From assembly GCA_965232985.1 (NCBI GenBank), contig CBDDRC010000042.1, forward strand, positions 1 to 64,000: 64,000 nucleotides of DNA, in the 5' to 3' direction. Source of the stretch: JADFDG01 sp965232985. GTDB lineage: Bacteria > Pseudomonadota > Gammaproteobacteria > Pseudomonadales > JADFDG01. The notes beneath the pieces were generated by a model, which was given only the letters and a program-made list of their open reading frames with translations, made no database searches and had not been told where the DNA came from. This document shows, in pieces, positions 23,694 to 31,756 of the stretch; within the stretch, counting starts at the first letter, position 1; the number at the start of each line of letters is the position of its first letter. A program made the position numbers and the translations under genes.

Positions 23694-25373
23694 TTACTCG
23701 CGCGTACCCATTTGCGCCTTGATCAGGTCGCCAATGGTCTTCGGGCCTTCGCTGGCGGGTTCCTGGGCAGTACGCAGACCATCAAGGGCTTCGCGTTCTT
23801 CGCTGACGTCCTTGGACTTGATGGACAAGCCAATGGATCGGTTCTTGCGATCAAGGGCAATAATTTTGGCCTCGACCTCGGCACCAACCTTCAGAACATC
23901 GGCTGCGTTTTCGACACGATCACGGCCGATTTCGGAAGCCTTGAGGTAACCCTCCACGTTTTCTGCCAAGGTCACAACCGCACCTTTTGCATCAACTTCC
24001 TTCACTACCCCTTTGACTATACTGCCTTTTTCGTTGATCGCAGCATAGTCGGTCCAGGGGTCCTGGGCCAGTTGCTTGATGCCCAGGGATATCCGGCCGT
24101 GTTCCGCATCAATGGACAGGACGGTCGTATCGACTTCCTGACCCTTGCTGTAGCGGCGTACCGCCTCCTCACCTGTTTCATCCCAAGAGATGTCGGAGAG
24201 GTGCACCAAGCCGTCGATGCTGCCTTCCAGACCAATGAAGATACCGAAGTCGGTGATGGACTTGACGGTGCCCTTGATGCGATCGCCTTTCTTGAACTTG
24301 TCGGCGAAAGACTCCCACGGGTTCTTCTTGCACTGCTTGATGCCCAGCGAAATGCGCCGACGATCCTGATCGATATCCAGAATCATCACCTCGACTTCGT
24401 CGCCGATGGAGACAACCTTGGAAGGGTGGATGTTCTTGTTGGTCCAATCCATTTCGGAGACATGGACCAGACCCTCGATACCCGGCTCCAGCTCGGCAAA
24501 GCAGCCATAGTCGGTGAGATTGGTGATGCGCGCCTTGACCCGGGTGTTGACCGGGTAGCGGCCGACAATGGCATGCCACGGATCTTCGCCGAGTTGCTTG
24601 AGGCCCAGCGACACGCGGTTCTTCTCGCGATCAAACTTGAGGACCTTGACCTGGATTTCCTGGCCGACTTCAACGATCTCGCTCGGATGCTTGATGCGCT
24701 TCCATGACATGTCGGTGATGTGCAGCAGGCCATCGATACCGCCGAGATCAACGAACGCGCCGTAGTCGGTGAGATTCTTGACGATGCCTTTGACTTCCAT
24801 GCCTTCCTGCAGCGCGGACAGCAACTCCTGACGCTCGGCGCTGTTCTCGGCTTCCATCACCGCACGGCGGGAAACCACGACGTTGTTGCGCTTGGCATCC
24901 AGCTTGATGACCTTGAACTCGAGCTCCTTGCCTTCGAGGTGCGTGGTATCGCGCACCGGGCGAACGTCGACCAGCGAACCGGGCAAGAACGCACGGATCG
25001 TTTCGATATCGACGGTAAAACCGCCCTTGACCTTGCCGTTGATGATGCCGCGCACGGTGGTGTTCTCGGTGAACAGCTTTTCCAGCTTGATCCACGATTC
25101 CGCACGCTTGGCCTTTTCGCGCGACAGGCGGGTATAACCCATGCCGTCGTCTATCGCGTCGACGACCACGGTGACTTCGTCACCAACCTTGACGTCGAAT
25201 TCGCCGCGATCGGAGAAAAATTCCTGTTTCGGAATCACGCCTTCGGATTTCAGCCCGGCGTTGACAATAACCCAGTCATGATCGATCGAGACAACGATAC
25301 CGGTAACGACAGCGCCACGGTCAACATCAAGACCACGGGCACTTTTCTCAAAGAGTTCGGCAAAACTTTCCAT
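23694..25373 (-). CDS. rpsA: 30S ribosomal protein S1
   Basis: S1 recruits mRNA to the 30S subunit. The 559-residue product contains six S1/OB repeats, recognisable by FVDLGGIDGLLHITDMSW, the GLVHVSEMDW copy and GLVHLSDISW. It begins MESFAELFEKS, the invariant start. The frame extends 14 codons upstream without similarity. The 132-bp gap to cmk contains a stem (CCTGCGC and GCGCAGG) that might belong to S1 autoregulation. Confidence 0.97.
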   Translation of the reverse strand: MESFAELFEKSARGLDVDRGAVVTGIVVSIDHDWVIVNAGLKSEGVIPKQEFFSDRGEFDVKVGDEVTVVVDAIDDGMGYTRLSREKAKRAESWIKLEKLFTENTTVRGIINGKVKGGFTVDIETIRAFLPGSLVDVRPVRDTTHLEGKELEFKVIKLDAKRNNVVVSRRAVMEAENSAERQELLSALQEGMEVKGIVKNLTDYGAFVDLGGIDGLLHITDMSWKRIKHPSEIVEVGQEIQVKVLKFDREKNRVSLGLKQLGEDPWHAIVGRYPVNTRVKARITNLTDYGCFAELEPGIEGLVHVSEMDWTNKNIHPSKVVSIGDEVEVMILDIDQDRRRISLGIKQCKKNPWESFADKFKKGDRIKGTVKSITDFGIFIGLEGSIDGLVHLSDISWDETGEEAVRRYSKGQEVDTTVLSIDAEHGRISLGIKQLAQDPWTDYAAINEKGSIVKGVVKEVDAKGAVVTLAENVEGYLKASEIGRDRVENAADVLKVGAEVEAKIIALDRKNRSIGLSIKSKDVSEEREALDGLRTAQEPASEGPKTIGDLIKAQMGTRE

Positions 25374-25505
25374 TATTGGATACACCATGCGTTTACCGTG
25401 CCAGCCAGACAGCACGGGTCAGTTGAATGAATGCCGGTAACCTGCGCGCTCCTGGCCTGAGCGCAGGCTGGCCCCTTCAGCGAGAATCTGTTGCGGTCGG
25501 TGCGT

Positions 25506-26195
25506 TCACGCGAGGCCGCGTGTACGTACGAATGCCATCACTTGCTGAAAGACTTCCTCGCGATTGAGCCGGGTACTGTCAATGATCACGGCATCCGCAG
25601 CAGGCTTCAAAGGCGCTACCGGGCGGTTGCGATCGCGGTCATCACGAACCCGCAGCTCTTCCACGAGGCGGGCAAAACTAGCACTAACCCCTTGCCCCCG
25701 CAACTGTTTTTCCCTCCGACGGGCACGCTCTTCCACCTCGGCATCAAGGAAAATCTTGAGCGGCGCAGCCGGAAAAACGACGGTCCCCATGTCGCGGCCG
25801 TCGGCCACCAGCCCCGGCGCACGGGCAAAGGCCCGCTGCCGCGCAAGCAGAGCCTGGCGGACTTGCGGGAACCCGGCGATGCGCGAGGCCAACTGGCCGA
25901 CATCCTCTTGCCGGATGCGATCACCCACATCCTGGCCGGCCAGCAGCACGCGGGCCGGCTCACCGGGCGCGCCTTCTTCAAAGCTCACCGGCAGATCGAC
26001 AGCCGCCCGCGCCAGGGCCGGCTCGTCGTCCGCAGCGATGTTGCGTTCGATGGCGGTCAACGCCAGCAACCGGTACAGGGCCCCGCTGTCGAGTACGTGA
26101 TAGCCCAGCACCCGGGCGACCATCAGAGCGATGCTGCCCTTGCCCGAACCACTCGGCCCGTCGATGGCAATGACCGGAACAGGAGTGGCCGTCAT
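25506..26195 (-). CDS. cmk: Cytidylate kinase
   Basis: CMP kinase phosphorylates CMP and dCMP. The 229-residue product has the P-loop IDGPSGSGKGSIAL, LDSGALYR and the VADGRDMGTVVFP motif for substrate binding. Its start codon overlaps the tyrA-aroA stop (TGATG), suggesting translational coupling. Confidence 0.96.
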   Translation of the reverse strand: MTATPVPVIAIDGPSGSGKGSIALMVARVLGYHVLDSGALYRLLALTAIERNIAADDEPALARAAVDLPVSFEEGAPGEPARVLLAGQDVGDRIRQEDVGQLASRIAGFPQVRQALLARQRAFARAPGLVADGRDMGTVVFPAAPLKIFLDAEVEERARRREKQLRGQGVSASFARLVEELRVRDDRDRNRPVAPLKPAADAVIIDSTRLNREEVFQQVMAFVRTRGLA

Positions 26196-28462
26196 CAGCT
26201 GGCCTCGACGGCGATACGCATACCGGTACGCGCCGCCAGACGGTCGAAATCCGGAAAGCTGGTGGCAACGTTGGCGCAGTCGTGAATCAGGATTTCATCC
26301 TGCGCCCGCAGACCGGCAACCGTGAATGCCATGGCGATGCGATGGTCTCCATGACTGACGATCTCGCCGCCGCCCATGAGCCCGCCCTCGATGACGATGC
26401 CGTCCGGTGTCGGCTCGGCCTGCACACCGAGCACTTTCAGGCCCGCAGCCATCACCGCAATGCGATCGCTTTCCTTCACGCGCAGCTCTTCGGCGCCCGT
26501 CAGCACCGTGCGCCCTTCAGCACAGGCAGCGGCAATGAACAGCACCGGAAATTCATCGATGGCCAGCGGCACCAGGTGCGCAGGAATGACGATGCCCTTG
26601 AGGCTGGCGTGCCGGATGCGGATGTCGGCGACCGGCTCACCACCGACTTCGCGTTGGTTCATCAACACGATGTTGCCGCCCATAAGCCTGAGAATATCGA
26701 TCACGCCGGTGCGCGTCGGGTTGACGCCGACATGCTCCAGCACGATATCGGAACCCGGCGCGATCGACGCCGCCACCATGAAGAAAGCGGCGGAGGAAAT
26801 GTCGGCCGGCACATCAATGCGGCACGCCCGCAACCTGCCACCACCGTGCAGGCTGATGCGATTGCCGTGCGTTTGCACGTCATAGCCGAAACCGCGCAGC
26901 ATCCGCTCGCTGTGATCGCGCGTCGGCGCAGGCTCGGTGACGGATGTTTCGCCCTCAGCCCACAGACCGGCAAGCAGGATCGCGGATTTCACCTGTGCAC
27001 TCGCCACCGGCAAGTCGTAGTGGATGCCCTGCAATCTGTGGCCACCCTTGATGCGTACCGGCGGCGTGCCCTTCTCGCCGGTCGTGACCATGTGCGCACC
27101 CATCAACCGCAGCGGCTTCGCAACGCGCTCCATCGGACGTTTGCCCAGCGACGCATCACCGGTGAGTTCACTGGCGAACGACTGCGCGCAAAGAATGCCG
27201 CTCAGCAGCCGCATCGAGGTGCCGGAGTTGCCCATGTACAGCGCGCCGGACGCCGGCTTCAGCCCGTGCAACCCCACACCATGTATCCGCACGCAACCGG
27301 CGTTCGGGCCTTCAATCACGACGCCGAGATCGCGAAACGCCTGCAGTGTAGCGAGCGCGTCCTCGCCCTCCAGAAAACCCTCGACTTCGGTCACACCCTC
27401 AGCGAGCGAGCCGAGCATGATTGAACGGTGCGAGATTGACTTGTCGCCGGGAACTCGCACCCGGCCGGTAACCGTACCGCCCGGTTGCACACGGTACTTG
27501 ATGTCGCTGTGGGTCATGATCGATTTCCGGTCCGGCAATTCAGGCTCAGTAATCGCCAGCTGATGCGCGGTCACGTAAGCGGTTTGCAGGTTGATGGCGG
27601 TGAAATGATCGCGCGCGGCCTTGGCGCGGGTAAAAACACCCAGCATCGCCTCGCCATCGCCGACTTCGATGGCATGGCGCATGGCGTCAAGGTCGACGGC
27701 AAAACGCGCCAGCACCTTGAGCGCAGCAGCGCGATTGGTGAGAAAAATATCCCGCCACATCACCGGATCGGAAGATGCGATACGGGTGAAATCGCGAAAG
27801 CCACCGGCCGCATAGCGGAAGATTTCGCGGTTGTCCTGCATGTTCGCAAGACAATCGACCAGCGTGTAGGCAAGCAGGTGCGGCAGGTGACTGGTTGCCG
27901 CCAATACTTCATCGTGGTGCTCGGGATCCATCACCAGTACGTTGGCGCCGACCGCAGTCCACAACGCCCGCACACGACGCAGTGCTTCAGGCGCAGTGCT
28001 GTCCAGCGGCGTCAGAATGACCTTGTGATTAAGATAAAGATCGGCATTGGCGGCAGCCACTCCGCTCTGCTCGCCACCGGCAATGGGATGGCCCGGTACA
28101 AATCCCGCTGGCAGCGTACCGAGCGCCGCGCGTGCAGCGGCGATCACCGCACCCTTGACGCTGCCGACATCGGTGATGATCGCCGTGGGCGACAACACAT
28201 CGCGCACCGCACGCAACACCGCTTCGGTCGCACCGACGGGCATCGCCAGCACGATGAGATCAGCGCCGCGCACCGCATCGCACGGATCCGCAAACCCTTC
28301 ATCCAGCAGCCCAAGAGCCTTGCCGGCGGTAAGTGTTCTGCTCGAACGTGCGCTCGCCACCACGGTGTCCACCAAGGCGCGCTTTTTCATGGCGGCAGCC
28401 AGCGAGCCGCCAATCAATCCAAACCCGAGAAACGCGACCCGCCGGAATTTTTCCGTCGTCAT
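26195..28462 (-). CDS. tyrA-aroA: Fused prephenate dehydrogenase (TyrA) and EPSP synthase (AroA)
   Basis: A single 755-residue frame encodes two enzymes. Residues 1 to about 295 are a TyrA-type dehydrogenase, with the Rossmann motif AFLGFGLIGGSLA and the GHPIAGGEQSG site for tyrosine synthesis. From about residue 317 (MTHSDIKYRV) a complete AroA follows, with PGDKSISHRSIMLGSLA, the GNSGTSMRLL segment, and KESDRIAVMAAGL, making 5-enolpyruvylshikimate 3-phosphate. No stop separates the two. This fusion is known from pseudomonads and some other gammaproteobacteria. It overlaps hisC by 4 bp. Confidence 0.95.
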   Translation of the reverse strand: MTTEKFRRVAFLGFGLIGGSLAAAMKKRALVDTVVASARSSRTLTAGKALGLLDEGFADPCDAVRGADLIVLAMPVGATEAVLRAVRDVLSPTAIITDVGSVKGAVIAAARAALGTLPAGFVPGHPIAGGEQSGVAAANADLYLNHKVILTPLDSTAPEALRRVRALWTAVGANVLVMDPEHHDEVLAATSHLPHLLAYTLVDCLANMQDNREIFRYAAGGFRDFTRIASSDPVMWRDIFLTNRAAALKVLARFAVDLDAMRHAIEVGDGEAMLGVFTRAKAARDHFTAINLQTAYVTAHQLAITEPELPDRKSIMTHSDIKYRVQPGGTVTGRVRVPGDKSISHRSIMLGSLAEGVTEVEGFLEGEDALATLQAFRDLGVVIEGPNAGCVRIHGVGLHGLKPASGALYMGNSGTSMRLLSGILCAQSFASELTGDASLGKRPMERVAKPLRLMGAHMVTTGEKGTPPVRIKGGHRLQGIHYDLPVASAQVKSAILLAGLWAEGETSVTEPAPTRDHSERMLRGFGYDVQTHGNRISLHGGGRLRACRIDVPADISSAAFFMVAASIAPGSDIVLEHVGVNPTRTGVIDILRLMGGNIVLMNQREVGGEPVADIRIRHASLKGIVIPAHLVPLAIDEFPVLFIAAACAEGRTVLTGAEELRVKESDRIAVMAAGLKVLGVQAEPTPDGIVIEGGLMGGGEIVSHGDHRIAMAFTVAGLRAQDEILIHDCANVATSFPDFDRLAARTGMRIAVEAS

Positions 28463-29556
28463 GGCAACACCTTGCGCAGCGCCGCCAAAAAGCGGGCATT
28501 ACCGGCATCGGTGCCGATGCTTACGCGCAAATGGTTGGGCATTCCATAGTTGCCCACCGGCCGCACAATGACGCCCTCGCGCAGCAAAGCCTGAAACAGC
28601 GGCAGCGCCGGGCGACCGCAATCATAGGTAATGAAATTGCCGATCGAGGGAATTACCGCAAGGCCAAGCGCACGCAGGCCATCGTCAACCTGGCGCAGGC
28701 CTTCCCGATTCACGCGTACTGAACGGGCAACGTATTCGTCGTCGTCAAGCACTGCCTCGGCAGCCGCCAGTGCCGGTGACGACACATTGAACGCTTGGCG
28801 GACGCGATTGAGCAGATCGGCAATGGCCGGCGAACTGACGCTGAAACCGACCCGCAATGCTGCCAGCCCCCATGCCTTGGAAAAGGTGCGACAGACAACC
28901 AGGTTGGCAAATTTCGGCAGATAATCGAACCCGTTCGGATAAGCAGGATTGTCGACGTATTCGCTGTAGGCTTCATCGAGCACGACGATGACCGATTCCG
29001 GCACCTGTGCCATGAAGCGCTCGAATGCAGTGCGATCGAACCAGGTGCCGGTTGGATTGTTCGGGTTAGCCAGCCAGACCACGGCGGCGCCCTGCGCAGC
29101 ACGCGCCATCGCGTCTAGATCGTGGCCAAAAAAACTGGCTGGCACGACGACCGCTTCGGCACCAACTGCCTGGGTGGCAATCGGGTAGATCGCAAAAGCG
29201 TATTGGGAAAAAACCGAACGGCGCCCTGGCGCCAGAAACACACGGGCAATCATGTCCAGCAGGTCGTTCGAGCCATTGCCGAGAGTCAGTTGGGCCGGAT
29301 CGAGGTGGAACTTGTCGGCAATTTTTGCCTTCAGAGAAAACCCGCTGCCATCCGGGTAGAGCGTGAGCTCACGTGCAGAGCTTTCGACCGCCGCAAGCGC
29401 CCGCGCACTCGGCCCGAGCGGGTTCTCGTTGCTCGCCAGCTTGAGGATATTACTGATGCCGAGCTCCCGCTCCAGCTCGGTGATCGGCTTGCCGGGCACA
29501 TAAGGCGAGAGCCCCTGCACGCCCGGCACGGCAAATGCACGAAAATCGCAACTCAT
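28459..29556 (-). CDS. hisC: Histidinol-phosphate aminotransferase
   Basis: This PLP-dependent class I/II aminotransferase has 365 residues. The lysine that binds PLP is in TFSKAWGLAALRVGF, and NPNNPTGTWF and LDEAYSEY are cofactor-contacting motifs. In the pheA-hisC-tyrA setting, HisC-type enzymes may also transaminate aromatic keto acids. ATG 29556 (MSCDFRAF) is preferred; a TTG two codons upstream overlaps the pheA stop. Confidence 0.93.
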   Translation of the reverse strand: MSCDFRAFAVPGVQGLSPYVPGKPITELERELGISNILKLASNENPLGPSARALAAVESSARELTLYPDGSGFSLKAKIADKFHLDPAQLTLGNGSNDLLDMIARVFLAPGRRSVFSQYAFAIYPIATQAVGAEAVVVPASFFGHDLDAMARAAQGAAVVWLANPNNPTGTWFDRTAFERFMAQVPESVIVVLDEAYSEYVDNPAYPNGFDYLPKFANLVVCRTFSKAWGLAALRVGFSVSSPAIADLLNRVRQAFNVSSPALAAAEAVLDDDEYVARSVRVNREGLRQVDDGLRALGLAVIPSIGNFITYDCGRPALPLFQALLREGVIVRPVGNYGMPNHLRVSIGTDAGNARFLAALRKVLP

Positions 29557-29558
29557 GA

Positions 29559-30662
29559 TCAAAGAACCGCTTTCGGATAGGAACCCAGGATGCGCACCTC
29601 AAGTGCCTCGTCGGCCAGCGCCTTGAGCGCCTGCTGCACTTTTGTGTCGCTCTGATGCCCCTCAAAATCGATAAAGAATACATAACTCCAGTTGGCGTCT
29701 GTCGACGAGAGTTTCGATGGCCGGGTTTCGATGCGAGTGAGCGAAATTCCTGCTTGATAAAACGGTTCAAGCAACTTGAAAAGTGCACCCGGCTTGTCGC
29801 GCGTGGAGACGAGAATTGACGTCTTGTCATCACCGCTGCGGCCCACGGAATCGCGGCCAATAACGAGGAATCGCGTGGTATTGCTCGGGTTGTCCTCGAT
29901 GCTCTCGGCAATCCTGACCAAGCCGTACAGCTCAGCCGCTGTTTCACCGGCAATCGCTGCCGAGTGCCACTCGCCGCGAATGCGCCGAGCCGCCTCGGCA
30001 TTGGACGATACTGCAATCCGCTCGACATTCGGCAGGTGCGTATCCAGCCACTGCCGGCACTGAGCCAACGACTGCTGGTGCGAATAGACCCGCGTGATGT
30101 TCTCGCGCTTGTTGTTTTCGCCGAGCAGCAGGTGATGATGAATGCGCAATTCAACTTCGCCGCAAATGCGTAAACCAAAGCGCATAAAGCTATCCAGCGT
30201 GTGGGTGATCATGCCCTCGGTGGAGTTTTCCACCGGCACGACGCCGTAGTTCACGGCGCCGGCTTCGACCTCGCGGAACACGTCGTCGATGGCAGCCAGC
30301 GGCACGGTCTGCGCACCATGACCGAAATGCTTGAGTGCGGCCTGCTGGGTAAAAGTACCCTCCGGACCCAGATAGGCAACCTGGAGCAACTGTTCGAGCG
30401 CAAGGCACGCAGACATGATTTCCCGGAACACCCGCGCCACTGCCTCACCGGATAGTGGCGCATTGTCTGCTTCCAGCATTCGCCGCAGCACCTGCGCTTC
30501 ACGTTCCGGGCGGTAGAACACCGTGGCCTCGCCGTCGGCGATACGCTTGACATCCGCCACACGATGCGCGCACTGCGCCCGCTCAACGATCAACGCCCGC
30601 ACACGGTCGTCGATGCTGTCGATCTGCGCACGCAGTTTTTTCAGTTCGCCCTCGGCGCTCAT
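29559..30662 (-). CDS. pheA: Bifunctional chorismate mutase / prephenate dehydratase (P-protein)
   Basis: The enzyme takes chorismate to phenylpyruvate. Three domains are visible in 367 residues: an AroQ chorismate mutase (1 to about 90, LRAQIDSIDDRVRALIVERA), the dehydratase domain (about 92-275, YLGPEGTFTQQA and NTTRFLVIG), and a regulatory ACT domain (about 285-360, GALFKLLEPF and LTRIETRPSK) that binds phenylalanine. It lies 12 bp downstream of serC. Confidence 0.96.
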   Translation of the reverse strand: MSAEGELKKLRAQIDSIDDRVRALIVERAQCAHRVADVKRIADGEATVFYRPEREAQVLRRMLEADNAPLSGEAVARVFREIMSACLALEQLLQVAYLGPEGTFTQQAALKHFGHGAQTVPLAAIDDVFREVEAGAVNYGVVPVENSTEGMITHTLDSFMRFGLRICGEVELRIHHHLLLGENNKRENITRVYSHQQSLAQCRQWLDTHLPNVERIAVSSNAEAARRIRGEWHSAAIAGETAAELYGLVRIAESIEDNPSNTTRFLVIGRDSVGRSGDDKTSILVSTRDKPGALFKLLEPFYQAGISLTRIETRPSKLSSTDANWSYVFFIDFEGHQSDTKVQQALKALADEALEVRILGSYPKAVL

Positions 30663-30674
30663 GCCCTGTTCCTG

Positions 30675-31754
30675 TCAGCCGTGACGTTTTGCAAAATCCT
30701 TCATGAAAGCGATCAATGCCTCGACCGCCTCTTCGGGAACCGCGTTGTAGATGCTCGCGCGCATGCCGCCGACCGAACGATGGCCAGCGAGGTTCAACAG
30801 GCCGGCCATGGCAGCCTCTTTGAGGAACGCTTTCTCAAGGCTGACATTTTCCAGGGCGAACGGCACGTTCATCCAGGAACGAAACTTCGGATCGACCGGA
30901 TTGGTATAGAAACCGCTGCCGTCGATATAGTGGTACAGGTGCGACGCCTTGCGACGATTGATCTCGCCCAGCGCGGCAACGCCGCCCTGCCGTTTCAGCC
31001 ACTGGAAGACCAGGCCCGCGAGGTACCACGCATAGGTCGGCGGCGTGTTGTACATCGAGCCGTTGTCGGCCTGCACCTTGTAATCGAGCATCGTCGGCGT
31101 ACCTGGCAACACTTCGCCGATGAGGTCATCGCGCACGATCACCACGACGATGCCGGCCGGGCCGATATTTTTCTGCGCGCCGGCATAGATCAGGCCGTAC
31201 TTCGACACGTCGATCGGGCGCGACAAAAGGGTGGATGACAGGTCGCCCACCACCGGTACATCGACGGTCGGTACGAAATCGAACTCCACGCCGTGAATGG
31301 TCTCGTTGGGCGTGAGGTGCAGATATGCTGCATCCGGCGACAATTGCCAGCTCCCGAACGCCGGCACCGTCGTGAAATTGACGTCTTCGGCCGTTGCCAC
31401 GACATTGACATCGCAATACTTGCACGCTTCGTAGATCGCCTTGGTCGACCACATTCCGGTGTTGAGGTAATCGGCCTTCTTCTTTCCACGCAGCAGGTTC
31501 ATCGGGATCATCGCAAACTGCATGGTGGCCCCGCCCTGCAGGAACAGCACCTTGTAGTTCGACGGAATGGCAAGCAGGTCGCGCAGATCCTGCTCGGCTT
31601 GCTGCGCAATCGACACGAAGTCGGCGCCGCGATGGCTCATCTCCATCACCGACAGACCCTTGCCATGCCAATCGAGGAGCTCGGCTTGCGCCTGCTCAAG
31701 TACTGCCTGCGGCAGCGCGGCGGGACCCGCGCAGAAATTCCAGGCCCGGGACAT
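30675..31754 (-). CDS. serC: Phosphoserine aminotransferase
   Basis: SerC makes phosphoserine for serine synthesis and also serves pyridoxal phosphate synthesis, in which pdxB (53880-55028) takes part. The 359-residue PLP enzyme begins MSRAWNFCAGPAALP. The PLP lysine lies in YAGAQKNIGPAG, and HRSVGGMRASIYNA is the C-terminal substrate-binding motif. It starts 2 bp after gyrA. Confidence 0.97.
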   Translation of the reverse strand: MSRAWNFCAGPAALPQAVLEQAQAELLDWHGKGLSVMEMSHRGADFVSIAQQAEQDLRDLLAIPSNYKVLFLQGGATMQFAMIPMNLLRGKKKADYLNTGMWSTKAIYEACKYCDVNVVATAEDVNFTTVPAFGSWQLSPDAAYLHLTPNETIHGVEFDFVPTVDVPVVGDLSSTLLSRPIDVSKYGLIYAGAQKNIGPAGIVVVIVRDDLIGEVLPGTPTMLDYKVQADNGSMYNTPPTYAWYLAGLVFQWLKRQGGVAALGEINRRKASHLYHYIDGSGFYTNPVDPKFRSWMNVPFALENVSLEKAFLKEAAMAGLLNLAGHRSVGGMRASIYNAVPEEAVEALIAFMKDFAKRHG

Positions 31755-31756
31755 CG

